DNA from: Rotaria socialis
Taxonomy: Eukaryota; Rotifera; Eurotatoria; Philodinida; Philodinidae
Assembly (NCBI GenBank): GCA_905331475.1
Contig: CAJNYU010000501.1
Coordinates: 203,081 to 267,080, forward strand
Length of the DNA: 64,000 bases
Reading direction: 5' to 3'
The position numbers and the translations under genes were made by a program. Below are positions 46,293-58,859 of the stretch, one piece after another (position 1 is the first letter of the stretch; the number at the start of each line of letters is the position of its first letter). The notes under the pieces are model-generated. The model made no database searches. It had not been told where the DNA came from and saw nothing but the letters and a program-made list of their open reading frames with translations.

Positions 46293-48640
46293 ATGTCTGA
46301 CAGTCACTCACACGATGAAGGCCATGTCGAAAAACATGAAGAAACAGGTACGCATATCCGAAAAAAAAAATCCTCGTGACTTTTGTTTTCTTCATATTAA
46401 TTTAATTTCTATAGGTAATCATGTTGTCGTTGAAGGTGACAAACAAGAGCAAAATATAAATGAAACAAATGCATCAATAAACGATGAAAATAATCATGAA
46501 AAACAAAATAGCATTGTTGAAAATGCAGATGACTCCGTTTCAAGCCTTACTCATGAACTTGAACATATTCGTGTTACATTAGATGATGAATCAACAACAT
46601 CTGCCACAGAAGAAACTGGTTAGTTATTATAATTATAGTTTGATTGATTGATTGATATAACTGCTATATTTAATAGCAACACACATGGACGCTACCAATA
46701 CTAACGAAGTTACAGGTAGTTTGATTTTGTATTAGTAATAAGAAAATTGGAGAAGCGAAAAAAAATAAATATGCGATTAATACATTTAGATGAGGCTGAT
46801 AAAGTTCACGGTGAAAATAATGAAATATCACATGAACCAGCTCATCCAGCAAGCGAGCCAGTAGTCGAAGTACAAGAAGTTGTAACATCAGCTGTTCAAC
46901 ACAGTGAAGAACATGCTGCAGAAACTAAAAATATTGTTGAAGGTTTATATCATTAATTTTATCTTGTTTTGTTCTATGTATGCAGAATAATTCTAGAGCA
47001 CGCCACTGAAGTACAGAAAGAGGTGGCTGCAGCTCCTGAAGTCGAAGAAAAGACTGTAGAAATCTCAGATAATGTTCAAGGTTAATAGTGTTTATTCTAT
47101 ATTGTTTATTGCATGCATGCGGAGTATTTCTAGACCATGTGACTGAGATAAAACATGAGGAAGCTGTCGTTGCAGCGCATGTAGTGGAAGAGCCGATTAA
47201 AGAAATTTCAGAGAGCGCTCAAGGTTTACGTCAATGATTTTATTTTGTTCTATGCATAAAACATATTTTTAGAACAAGTTGCCGATGTGCAACACGAGAC
47301 AGTCGCTGCCTCTCCTGTAGTCGAAGAAAAGCCTACGGAAACTGAACATACTACTACAGGTAAAATTTTATTTACAATAATTTATTATTCTATTGAAAAT
47401 ATAATTTTAGAAAATGTTGCTGAAGTAAAACATGATGTCGAAGAAAATGCTCATGAAGTAACGCATGATGCTGAAGAAAAAATTCATGAAGTAGCACATA
47501 ATGTTGAAGGTAAAATTTAGTTACGTGATATATATTTCACAGTATTAGTTAATGCTGTGTTCAGAAAAAGCTGCTGAGTTAAAAGATGATGCCACAACTG
47601 CTACTCTTCACAGAGAATTTCATGCTAAAGAATCATTAAATAATATTCAGGGTATTAATTGTATAATTATTTATCGTAAATATGAATTAGATTGATTTTA
47701 ATAGAGAAAGCACATGAGCTTGCTACTACCGCTAAAGAAGCTATCATAGAAGCTGAAAAATCTACAGAAGAAAAATTAGTTGCTGTTAAAAATAAAATTC
47801 AAGGTAGGTACTTCGGTTTTTTTGCTAAAAAATATTTTTTAATAGCTTCGAAATCAAATTTAGAAAAAGCTACAGAAGTGATTGACACTGTTAAACATAC
47901 AACTGCAGAAACGCTCGCTAAAGCTGAAAAATTCGGTAGAATTTATATTTAATTGTGCTCTTTTCATGATTATATTTTTTAATTAAGGTAACGGAAAATT
48001 GGAAGAAACAAAAGAATGGGCGCACAGGAAAAGTTCTGAAGCTTTAAATAAAGGAAGTGAAATCCTTACTTCAACACAACATGCAATCGCAACTGGTGCA
48101 ACTGTGGTTAATGAAAAACTTCACGCCGGAGCAGAATCATTATCAGAAGCTGCTTCAAATCTTAGAGCAACTGCTGAACCAATAGTAGCTGATGCTGCTG
48201 TTACAAAAACAGAAGGTAACATATTTCTTAATCTTAATTTTTTGAAAATAGTTTCCTTTTCAGAAAATGAAAAACAAGCATCGTCCACAGTCGAACAAGT
48301 TGTTGAAACTAAAGCTGATGCTACTAGTACTAGTGCTACACCAGCTGCTATCACATCGAATACTCCCACTGCAGATCGTGTCTCACAAGAAGCTAATGGA
48401 ACAGAAAAATCTACGCAAGATTCACCGCAAGCAGCTAGTGGTTCAGTGACAACTCCTGTAGTAACTACAGCTAAACCTGGGCCATTTTCAGGGCTTCGTA
48501 CCTTTTTCAAAAATTTATTCACTCCATCTGGTAATCATAAACACCATCATCATAATACAAGTTCAACGAGCGATACTGCTGCTACTAATACAGCTGAAAC
48601 AAAACTCGATGCGACAAATAATCCATCGGCATCATCATAA
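46293..48640 (+). CDS. LEA-like repetitive hydrophilic protein, 13 phase-1 exons
   Basis: 557 aa. Exons: 46293-46347, 46415-46618, 46677-46715, 46790-46942, 46997-47080, 47134-47223, 47273-47359, 47411-47509, 47565-47651, 47705-47803, 47864-47935, 47988-48215 and 48264-48640. Every junction splits a codon after base 1, so each internal exon can be skipped without a frameshift. Exons 4-11 open with variants of one motif (DEADKVHGE, EHATEVQKE, DHVTEIKHE, EQVADVQHE, ENVAEVKHD, EKAAELKDD, EKAHELATT, EKATEVIDT). Exon 8 is exactly three 11-residue repeats, and exon 10 (also 99 bp) divides likewise, as in group 3 LEA desiccation proteins. The protein is Glu/Lys/Ala/His/Thr-rich, almost lacks Cys and Trp, and has no signal peptide. 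An amphipathic GPFSGLRTFFKNLF near the C-terminus is followed by a His/Ser/Thr tail. The LEA assignment is by pattern only; another disordered coiled-coil protein is possible. Confidence 0.75.
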
Positions 48641-49017
48641 GGCATTTAAATCAAAATATTCTTATTTTTTCTCTATCCCTATATGGACCTTCTTCAATCG
48701 TTCTTTCTTTTTTGTTTGTTTGTGTTGCTTGATATATGCACAGTGTTAAAGTTAAAAAAAAACAATAACAGAAAATTTAACATTTTTTTGTTTTCGGTTC
48801 TATTCGTGTATTACCACTAGTTTGTCATCATAATTAAAAAAAAGAAACAGGCTATCGCTTATGTGCATGTGTGCAACTTTGTTTCATTCTGTCTTTTTTT
48901 CTATTATTATTCTTAGACTAACGTTTTATTCAGTTTCAGCTATATTTTTACTCAATTTTAAATTTCATAGTTTTGGTAAGATTTTAAAGAAAATATTATA
49001 GAGATTGAATTCGTCTA
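48641..49017. other. Convergent 3' flanks
   Basis: Shared 3' region of the plus-strand LEA-like gene and the minus-strand two-TM gene. T-rich and A-rich stretches only; no gene. Confidence 0.5.
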
Positions 49018-49644
49018 TTAGAATCGATCTGTAGATATCCATGATTGATCCATTATTGTTAGTCTCTTAGAAGCGTGAGGAATAGATAAAGGAGGTATCG
49101 TTGATATTGGTGTGTGTTGAATACGTGTTTTTGCCTGAGAAATTTGTTCACTTAACTGAATTTCAAATGCTCTAGCTTTTTTTTTCGCAAAGAATAAATT
49201 GATTGAGCCAAAAGTTCCATGTAATTTAATTAGTTTACTTCTAAAACAGCAACATAAAGATAGCCATATGATTACATTAATCACAAAGAAAAGGCCACCT
49301 GAACCAATAAGTATAGCTGTTTTTAAAGTTGTATCTTTAATAGCAAAAATTGATATTAAAACTCCAGCGCTACATACTAACAAAAAAAATACCCAAACTA
49401 GCACGTAGACAGCATTTTGAGAGCGTTGAAAATTTTCATCAATACGATGAATTGATTCGAGTGAAATAGCTCTATATGAAGAACGATGACAACAACAACA
49501 AACAGTTTCTTGCGTACGAGTAAGTAAACGGCAATCAGTAATTATAGCAGTAAATGCTATGGAGTCACATGTTGGACGAATTTTATACTTTCCAACAATT
49601 GTTTCACCATTTGTTAAAAGAGGAAAAAACGTATGAGAATCCAT
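49018..49644 (-). CDS. Two-transmembrane protein, function unknown, single exon
   Basis: 208 aa. A Cys-containing N-terminal cytosol-like domain (residues 1-75) has beta-strand-like 'ETIVGKYKIRP', 'IAFTAIITDCRLLTR' and a CCCC cluster. Two membrane helices (about 79-101 and 109-133) form a hairpin, the second ending in CCCF. The region after TM2 (LIKLHGTFGSINLFFAKKKA) resembles the second half of a bacterial-type PH-like fold. A basic, Ser/Thr-rich tail follows. The Cys clusters next to the membrane suggest palmitoylation. I do not recognise a named family; a split PH-like domain around a membrane hairpin is a guess from pattern. The start at 49644 is the only ATG upstream of the conserved-looking part. 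Confidence 0.65.
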   Translation of the reverse strand: MDSHTFFPLLTNGETIVGKYKIRPTCDSIAFTAIITDCRLLTRTQETVCCCCHRSSYRAISLESIHRIDENFQRSQNAVYVLVWVFFLLVCSAGVLISIFAIKDTTLKTAILIGSGGLFFVINVIIWLSLCCCFRSKLIKLHGTFGSINLFFAKKKARAFEIQLSEQISQAKTRIQHTPISTIPPLSIPHASKRLTIMDQSWISTDRF

Positions 49645-52600
49645 GTTGAATTACTATTAAAATAAAAGAATATAAATCCGTTCTGTTGACATGCTTCTTT
49701 TATAATTTATCATTAAAATTATCAAGAGACCAAGTCGTAAATGTAAAATTACGACCTGCACATGCTATAAAATTAACAATAAATTGTTTTTTTCAACCAA
49801 TGGTAAGTGATCTGATGGTTAAAACATAATCAGATAGGTAAAATAAAACAATAAGAAATAAAATTTCATATGAATGTATTGATAAGAATTTGTTATTGCT
49901 GTTGTCATATCATCCAAATCTCAAGAATCTTACTTACAGGCATGTGGAACTAACTCTAGACATCACTGTCCTTGACTAAATAAATAAATAAAGACGAATA
50001 TTGAAGATTAATTGTAGATGTGATGCATATCGACTTTTGGAAGTGTTCTCTCGAACAGAACTAACATTAGATGAATGTGTATTTAATCCTTGACTTTTAA
50101 TTATCTTCAAAGTGATATATGTAAGATTATGATATTGCTATTAATTTAAATAAGAATAACTTACTAGGGACTCTACAACATTTTTAATAATTTTGCCACG
50201 CTTCAATATCATCTAAACGTCTTTTCTCTTTTTGGCTTACTATTACGTAAAATATAATCAGAATTAATTTCTGACTGCATACATATTTGAGACATCTATA
50301 CAGCTTCTAGCATTCAAAAAACTCTTTGAATAACTTGTTAAGAGTTAGAATGAGAATGATATGTAATATGAAAAGCGAATGAAAAGAAAAATATCATTAA
50401 TAGATTTCCATTCTGTGAAAGCTTTAATCGAGTTCACTGTAGAATATAGTAATTTAGTAGCTTCGAACCGAATAATTTACTACATCTTCATTCATAGGAA
50501 GCAGAACAAAGCTAATTTGTGAAAAGTTCTACAGCGATTCTTTAACTCTGACGTACTATTAAAATCAATTCTTTAGTATTTTGTAAGAACCAATAAGAAC
50601 AATGACAGATCTATAATGGAGACAATGCGATGATCTCCTATCTTCAAGCAAACATCAGTGAAAACCTAGTTTAGAAAGTATAATTTACATATCATCGTCT
50701 TCTTTCATTCCAAAATCCCAAATCGATTGCTCAGTGATTTTGTACAATATTAGCCGAAAAATGAATTACTGAACGTTATTCTTACGTGCAAAATTTTTCT
50801 TTTCGTGGATAAAAACCTAGCCATCACAGTAATCATTATCTAGCAAGTTCGAATCTTCATTTTAATTGTAATACAAACATCATTTGCTTATACTTCCATC
50901 AAGTTGTTACAGGTTATCTTAGGAAAAAAAACATTGGTCAAATATATGTTTTTAGTTGATCTTGATCTCTTTCTCTTTATAAGATTAAAACTTTGCATGA
51001 AACAGAATATTATTATTATTTCAATAATAAAAAAAAATGATTGAACAATAACTCGACTTTGAATGATAATAGTTATAAATCTGAACTTCATTTCACTCTC
51101 TAATCATTACTATCTAACTTATTCATTCCAATGATAATCAAACTATTTGCTAATAACAAAATCTCCTCTTTTCAACTATGTCTAGGTTTCTTCTTTAAAG
51201 ACTAATTCTAACAGACCATGACAAATCGATTAAACAGACATGCTGAAAACGATTCAACATAGACGCAATTCATCTACCGCTTCTGGAACATTAAGTAAAA
51301 GGACACTAAAGGAAGGTATCTTAAAAATAAGTAAACAATTTTTTTTCAATTATCAAGGCTATTGACCTCTTTTTTCTCATAATTTGAATCCCGCTGAGAT
51401 TAAGCTAAAAGAAATTTATATCAAGTATTAATTTTGTATTCTAACAAAGTAGAATGACAATGATATGTCCCTATTCAGTCTTTCATAGAAGACATATTTA
51501 ATTAATGAAAATACTGCACTGATTGAAGTTGCTTCGATAGAATCGATCTGTAATCTTTTCTAAAATTTTCCAGCTATTTTATTTGACTAGTCTCCGATGA
51601 CTTTTATTCATACTAATTATATTGATTTGCGTGAATAGCAATCATAAAACGCGAAAACTGCTGATAAATATAAACAATTAAGTTACAATAACAATATCAT
51701 TTTTCATCTTTTCTTTTCGAACTTGGAAAGACAAAATTGAATACTAACGTTTTACATTGTGTTTCCAATATACATGGGCTTTGGATCAGAGAAAAATTCA
51801 TCATATAAGAATGCTTTTTCTTCTGGTCGCATATAGTTTTTCTTACGGTTCACTTTCATATTTTTACCACATATGTCTTAAAAAAGTTCTCGTATTATTC
51901 TCCTTCAATTTTTATATCTCACATTTTGAATTTATCTATGATTTTTCGAAAGTATTAGTATTATTATATACTCGTTTAAAAATAATTCAAACAGATAGAA
52001 AAATATTTAATTTCAGAAATCTTACAACAAATAATTAGTAGAACCATTTTGCATTTTCTATGAAAAAATATTATAAAATCAATTTCATATACATCCAAAA
52101 TACAAAATAAATATGTTGTGCATTTGGCCTTGTTACTGTTTAAAATTCTAGAACTGACATCGACGCCGTTTTATTCTTCTCCTAATTAATAGAATAAGTT
52201 CACAAGTCTCCGAAATTTTCACCATAAGTCCTTGCGTTTAAATTGATAATGACCATTTGTTTATTGCTTGTTACCTTTGTCTCATCTTTTGTTCGACAAA
52301 CATATTTTCAACGATGCATTTGATCTCTCAACTATTTCGATCAATTTCTTCTTTTGTGTTATTTATCATTTTTCACATATTTTCTCATCAATATCCTTAT
52401 CGTTTATACCTGTTGAGGAAAGAGAAACTCGCTCGACACACTTATTAGTTTCTCATCATCGTTATCATCTATTGCCCATCAAAAGATTAGGTCGGATGTC
52501 TATTCTTTCCTCTCAAAGAAAATGATCGTCGTGGTATGTTACTTGGTCTTCCGGGCACATATCATCATTGATGCGCAAGCCAACGTGCTAATAGAGTTGC

Positions 52601-54852
52601 TTTCAATGTGTGAGAAAAATAAACATTCCATATATTATTGTTAATCATATTAAATATGAGAACTCTTCTACTTATTTCATAACCAATTGTTAATAGTATT
52701 GCAAAAACTTGACTTTCGTAAAAATACGGATCGTTTTCCTATTGACTAATATTCAGTTATTGGTCAATTGACCATAGTGATTCAAATCTCATGAGTCGAT
52801 CTACAATATGCATGGAAGTTTTGCACGTATTAAAAAGAAATTATAGTAATATTGGCAAGTAAATCAACACTTTTTCTTAGTCATTTACTATATGGTATAG
52901 ATGTATCGATCACGCTTCATGGTTGCTAATTACTCGAAACATTCCAACACACAACACATATTCATCTAATGATTGCAAGAGAAAAGTAAAAAAAAAAGAG
53001 AAGAAGTCACGTACAAATGATGATGAGTGATTGAAGTAAATGCACATACACAGATTTCAATCTTGCCTATAAAATGATTTGATGATCGATTGTTCTTAGT
53101 TTATTGGTCAGCTGCAGAGATATTTCAACAGGAAATACAAAAACAAAAAAATTAAATCAAGAAACGTTAGATGAAAAATATTCGTTGATTGGAATCTTTT
53201 CGCTGAAAAACACAATGCAGTTGCTGCATTCTTCGACGTAAGACAAAATTGAAGAATACAATCTGTTTCATCGCTTATAAAATCATTCTGACACTAAATG
53301 AGCAGATAACTTCAATGTTTCTTTGGATATGAATGTTTAACAAACTTTGAGAAAACTGCAACTTTCATGAAGAATTTTTAACAAAATAATTCATAAAATG
53401 ACCAATGACGTTCTATGCGTCAATCTAATCATAATAATATTAATTAAGAAGATAACTTTTTTTCAAAAATCTGTATCAATGAATTCAATTAACACGTCTT
53501 TGTATTTATTTTCTGTTTCAAAATTTAATAGAGACGACCGTCACAGTTTAATTCATAACTAATTCATAGAAAGTGAAAATGTTCATGGTTTAATTATAAC
53601 ATTTATTCAACATAAAATTATTCTATAGCCTGCATACAATTCATTATTCAAAGACAAAAATAAGAAAATATTATTGTTGGTTTTTTTAATATAAAATATT
53701 TTTTTCTTCTTTTCTGTCATCAATCATGTCTATCAGAATTTCATGAGAGCAAGAGAAAAAATAGATCGACGATTTAAAATCATATCCTACTTTTTTTTTT
53801 CTATCTCATTGATGATAATGATGATACACAACTTACATACATATATATATATATATGTAAGTCAATGTAGTATACGCGTATTTTCTAGGCTTTTTTCTGA
53901 CAGTTATTATGATTATAATCGTTATATGTTTCTACGTATATTGATTGATGATCAAGCTATCGTATCATGTTTACATGAAGAAAAGATATTATTTTAATCG
54001 AGTTAGTCGCCTAACATTCTTCCCTCTTTGGATGTGTGCATGTTTATAAAGGCGTGGCTTCACTTGTCATCACTAGTATACAAGCGAGTAGTGCGCCCTG
54101 TCATTTCAGTCGGCATGATACACCAAAAAACGAAAAAGAACAAGAAGCATCTCGAAATGATAAGCAACGAAATAGATCAATAGCAAACATGAAATTAGCT
54201 ATGATGATCCTGTCAACTACAACATCGTTTCATGATTTTCCGAACTGATAAAATAACTTCTTCTATTAGCATATGTGATAATCAATTGCTAACCTTTTCG
54301 CTTTGACTTGCTTGATTTCCAAATGATTCGCTCGCCTCATTTGCTTTCATAATCGGTTTTCCAGAAAAGAAAGTTGTCTGGATATTCATTAAGGAAGTCT
54401 ATTAGCAAATAGAAAAGAAACAAAAGAACGACCGAACGAACGTATTTCTTATTTTTCTTTTGATGTATCATTACTACTTGATAATAGCAATATAAGCTTT
54501 TGCTCGTCGTCTTCATCATCATCATTCATAATAGCTTTTGCTCTCTCCCTCTCTCTCTCTCTCTTAGCTGGTAGACATAGAAAAAGTATCTTTTTACATG
54601 ATTGGTTAGACAAAATGATGCGTATATCTATCATTACATGGAGCGAGAGAAAAAACGAAGTAATATTCTTGTCATTGGCCAATCATATTAAAGAGAAAGA
54701 AGCGAGTAAAAAAAAACAGAGAAAGTAATTTAGACTATCACTTACTTATTTAACTCACACTTACAGAGTTGTGTGTGTGTGTGCGTTTATAATTGTTGTC
54801 AAATCAAATTTAGGAAAAAAGAGAACAATAATAATAATAATATTTGATCATC
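49645..54852. other. Long gene-free interval upstream of engrailed
   Basis: No recognised gene over 5.2 kb on either strand; the longest frames (about 93 codons) are Phe/Leu/Ile-rich chance frames. Contains a TA tract (53838-53856), a CT tract (54542-54564) and a GT tract (54769-54784). Given a developmental regulator at its right end, cis-regulatory DNA is expected here, but none can be read directly. Confidence 0.5.
54769..54784. repeat. GT microsatellite in the presumed engrailed 5' leader
   Basis: Eight GT units about 70 bp before the engrailed ATG, just after a CTTACAG that could be a splice acceptor. Confidence 0.75.
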
Positions 54853-55581
54853 ATGGGTGCTAATGATCATCAACTATTTCTCTCATCACCTGATTCAACA
54901 TATTCAAGAACATCATCAATATCGTCTTCGCCATCGTCGTCTTCTTTTCCTCCGTCAGGAAAATTATTAAATGAAAAACAAACATCAAAGATGAAATCTT
55001 TTCTTATTTCGGATATATTGAAACCTAGTTTTGGTAACCATAATCAACATAATAATATTGAAAAATCAAACATTCCTTTATCATCATCGTCACCTACAAC
55101 AACAAATGATTCATCATCGTCGTCGTCGTCAAATCAAAATCATAGTCAAAATCTTATGGAGGGAATGTTTCCTGCATGGGTTTATTGTACAAGATATTCT
55201 GATCGACCATCAGCGGGTAAAAACAAAGATCAAAAGAAAACCACTTCAAATAAATCTTTACTTTTTGAAGGTCCTCGTGCACGAAAACATAAGCCATGTG
55301 ATACCTTGGATTCCAAACGACCACGTACAGCTTTCACAAGTGCTCAATTAGCGCGTTTAAAAGATGAATTTGATCGAAGTAAATATTTAACGGGCGAACG
55401 TCGACAAGTTTTAGCTGATGAATTAGGTTTAAATGAATCTCAAATAAAAATTTGGTATCAAAATAAACGAGCAAAAATAAAAAAGACGTCTGGTGTACGA
55501 AATACATTAGCATTACAATTAATGGCTCAAGGTTTATATAATCATATACCATCGAATAATAAAAACTCATTAAATGACTAG
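54853..55581 (+). CDS. en: Engrailed homeodomain transcription factor
   Basis: Nuclear repressor used in segment, neural and boundary patterning. 242 aa, one exon from the first ATG at 54853. Engrailed homology regions in order: EH1 (Groucho-binding) [12 protein letters not shown] at 50-61; EH2 (Exd/Pbx contact) [17 protein letters not shown] at 106-122; EH3-like basic GPRARKHKP at 140-148; homeodomain at about 154-213 ([39 protein letters not shown]); EH5 [15 protein letters not shown] at 217-231. The Ser-rich linker is short, giving a compact protein. Recognition helix position 49, nearly always Phe (WFQNKR), is Tyr here. No intron interrupts the coding region, unlike many engrailed genes. 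Identity is certain from EH2 plus EH5. Confidence 0.97.
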   Translation: MGANDHQLFLSSPDSTYSRTSSISSSPSSSSFPPSGKLLNEKQTSKMKSFLISDILKPSFGNHNQHNNIEKSNIPLSSSSPTTTNDSSSSSSSNQNHSQNLMEGMFPAWVYCTRYSDRPSAGKNKDQKKTTSNKSLLFEGPRARKHKPCDTLDSKRPRTAFTSAQLARLKDEFDRSKYLTGERRQVLADELGLNESQIKIWYQNKRAKIKKTSGVRNTLALQLMAQGLYNHIPSNNKNSLND

Positions 55582-58393
55582 AGGACAGCAACATGATTTT
55601 TATGCAAATCTGCTAGTCAAATTCGTTTTTTTTTCTTCGCTCTTTTTGTCTCTGTTATTCTTTGTTGTACAGCGATTAAAATAAGAAACAAATATTAAAT
55701 ATATAGAAGTGATTTTTCTTTGTATCACACTTACAGAAGTAACAACTGTTGTTGATAATCGATCACTTATTGTCGATGCAATAACAACAGGTTCAAGTCG
55801 GTATGTTTGATTGAAGTAATGATATCCACCCGAAAAAAATATTATTGTATTCTTTCTCGTGTTAATTCGATAAATATAGAGTAGATTGTAATGATTGCAC
55901 ACACGACGTGTGCATATGAAGACTCAAGGGAAATTTTAAATTGCAGTTTCTTTTTTATATAGCGGTAGCGGCATTAGTTTGACTAGCATATGAAAGTTTA
56001 ATGACTCGAAGCAGTTAACTGATTGGTAAGAAAAGAGTGGGCTGGAGAGAGTGTGTGTGTGTGTATAAATATAAACAGTCTATCGATCAATTTCATTCTA
56101 TAAAGATTATTTTGATCTTTCACAGAAAACAAAAATGAGCAGGTGGGAAAATGGGAGTGACCAGAGAGTATAATGAACTTCATAAAGATTGACATGAAAG
56201 CCAAAGACTTTGTCATGCAAAATTCATATTGTGATTTGGTGTTAATGATAGAGTTTAGTGACAAATAGAAGGTGTTTAATTTATTGACAGTTCTGCGGAC
56301 CTAGTGTTAACTCGACGGATTCTAATGGGGAAATTGTTTAAATAAATGCGTATCTTAAAATTTATTGATTGATTAAATAATCAATAAAAAAAATGGTAAT
56401 TTTTGGTATTGTTCAAAAATATCAATGGAGATATATTCGGAAGAAGAAATTTTGATGTGCCGAACAACAATTATAATTTGTTTCGATTAGACATGCACCA
56501 AAACTGGAAGCATTCGATTTTGTTTGTGACTGTGATCGTTTTCGATCGATGAACAAAAGAAAATTGAAGTTAGTCAAAATAAATAGATTTTTAGTTTTGA
56601 CTGTAGTAGATTTATACACCAAAAACCTTAATGAGCTCTCCTAATTACCTATATACCTTCATAAATACTTAGGCAACTATTAAAATACTCAACATTTTCT
56701 AAACTAGCTAGAAAATTTCCAAATTCAAATACCTTTTCCGAGTTCGATAATACATTATAAATAGAAAAATTTTACCTAACTAAAACAGGTAATTTATAAA
56801 TACGGTGATTTGTATGAATCACTTTTTTTCTTGTCTTAATAACTGCTCAGATTGAAACATCGAGCAGGTTTTTTTTTATTTAAAAGCGACTGAGTCACGC
56901 AGTTAAAGTCTACTTAAATTAAAATAAATGCTATTCTCTTTGGATTATGATTCAAAACCATGAATCTGAAATAATAGATTTCAATCTATTGCCCAGCATT
57001 AGACTTTATTTCAAATACTATAGACTGATGTGTTATTTTCTGTGTAGCATTATATATATATATATATATATATATATTACCCCTGATTATACTTTTGTTG
57101 GTTCTCTGAAACATTTTAAAAGTGCCTAATTTATGGTAAGAAAGCACAAACTAGTTCTAATTTTTGTCCTTGTACTTCTCTGATATGAAATTATTTAGCA
57201 ATGAGAGAATTGAACAATCAGTCGTTTGCGACGAAACTGAATCCATTACTACGAACATTAATATAAATATCGAGAAAATATTGACAAACTTATTCGTTCT
57301 GAAGCGTCCATCGTATTATATTCGAATACTATTATTAGATTCTGATGGTATCCAGTATGGAGTACGATAGAAATACGAATTAATTTATAAAGATATTCTA
57401 TAGTTTTCTGTCTAGTTCTGATTGTATATATCGGATGTCATGCATTACTCATTTAATTATTATGTTAGTATCAGCAATTTTATCGTCAATATAGAGAAAA
57501 TATATTTCTTTAAATAAAATTTATCAAATACAATGATCTATGCTTTAGAATTTCCAATGTAACGTAGGAATAAAATTATAATTGAATAGATTCGTGTAAA
57601 TTTGAAATAATTAACTTCAGAACAAATTGATAATAAGAAAAATGGTCAGATTCAAGATCAAAAGCTAACTGATTACTCAAGCAATAATTAAATAAATCTT
57701 TGAAATACAGCGCGGGTCAACAATAACTAGTACAGAATGTCTTCCGTCTGCTTTATTTGATGAAACTGGCTTTTCATTCGATTCAATATCGAACTAGGCT
57801 ACTGATTCAAAGTGTGTTCCTATAATTTATTTTAGAAACAATGGATTCTAAGGAAGCTCATCATTTGATCTAGCTATCAAATAGATAAAATATTTGTAAA
57901 TTTTATCATGTTTCAATGAAATTTATAGGGTCAAAAATAATCGTATTGATGAGCTTGATACTGATATGCTCGTGCAATCATACGATTCTCAACAAGGACA
58001 GGTACATTAGATTGCAAGTCCTTCTCAACCAAAAACCAATTTTTACTTATTGAACTCTAAGAATAGTTCAGACATGTGACGTTCTGATTCTACGAAGTAT
58101 CGTTTTAGCAAATCTTTTATGAGTGACCAAGAAAATCATCTGAATTTATTACAACAGAGTAAAGGTATAGAATTTTGTTTTTTGGATCATTCAACTATAT
58201 ATACATCATCTTGATTTTACGATTAGAAAAATGAAGATTTTCATAAAACACCATTGAAAACCCTCAAGGTTTCGCCAACAAAATTATCTGCATATCGGTA
58301 TCATATTCATGTTGTTTTTTCTAAAAATTTGCTATTTTACTACAAAAATAAAGTCATTGGTGATTGAATTAAATATCTCAGTTTTATCAATAA
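55582..58393. other. Gene-free interval
   Basis: 3' flank of engrailed, then AT-rich sequence; a TA tract at 57051-57077. A minus-strand 100-codon frame directly after engrailed (55902-55600) has no motif and probably lies in UTR. Confidence 0.5.
57051..57077. repeat. TA microsatellite
   Basis: TA tract about 27 bp long, intergenic. Confidence 0.88.
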
Positions 58394-58859
58394 TTAACAA
58401 CGAGATGCAGCCACTGTGCAAACAACAGCACCTGATCTGGCTAGATATACTGGATCAGACGAGGATAATGGATAATACTCGTTTCTCGATGAACAACATG
58501 TAATGCAAGCTTTCAAAACCATTATAAAAATGAACAGACCAATTACAGCACCAAATATTATACCAGTAATATTTGGTCCATTTGGTTCGTTGTAACAAGT
58601 TCTCGTTGCGTATGGACCACATCTTGTATTCTCTAAATTCAAAATGTAAATAAATTTTTACTGAATGAACATATGAATTTACTTGGACAGCAAAATGTCC
58701 GCGGATAATTTCCACATACTTTTCCTTAAAAAGAAAAAAATGTTTTTTTGTTAAAATTAAAAACTCATCTTTTTATTGGATATTACCAAATGAGCATGAG
58801 TCTGCAGATATACTAATTATACATGTGAGGAATAGTCCAAATGAAATTATTTTTGGCAT
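58394..58859 (-). CDS. Small Cys-rich type I membrane protein
   Basis: Three exons, 58859-58787, 58724-58683 and 58632-58394, all GT-AG and joined in phase 1; 117 aa. N-terminal signal peptide (residues 1 to about 19, IISFGLFLTCIISISA). Short ectodomain with about eight Cys (CSFGKVCGNYPRTFCCP, then CGPYATRTCYN) and an N-glycosylation site (NIT). One membrane helix (about 62-84, TGIIFGAVIGLFIFIMVLKA), a Cys cluster just inside, and a tail with EYYPLSS and DPVY that could be tyrosine-phosphorylated or bind WW/SH2 partners. The layout resembles Shisa/CYYR-like small adaptors, but I cannot name a family. Phase-consistent splicing plus the signal-ectodomain-TM order supports a real gene. Confidence 0.65.

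Noticed and set aside
48121-48522. 133-codon minus-strand frame opposite the LEA-like exons
   Set aside because: It is antisense to well-supported exons 12-13, contains the intron between them, and has no motif.
55031-55351. Frame +2 reading inside engrailed
   Set aside because: Shadow of the engrailed coding sequence.
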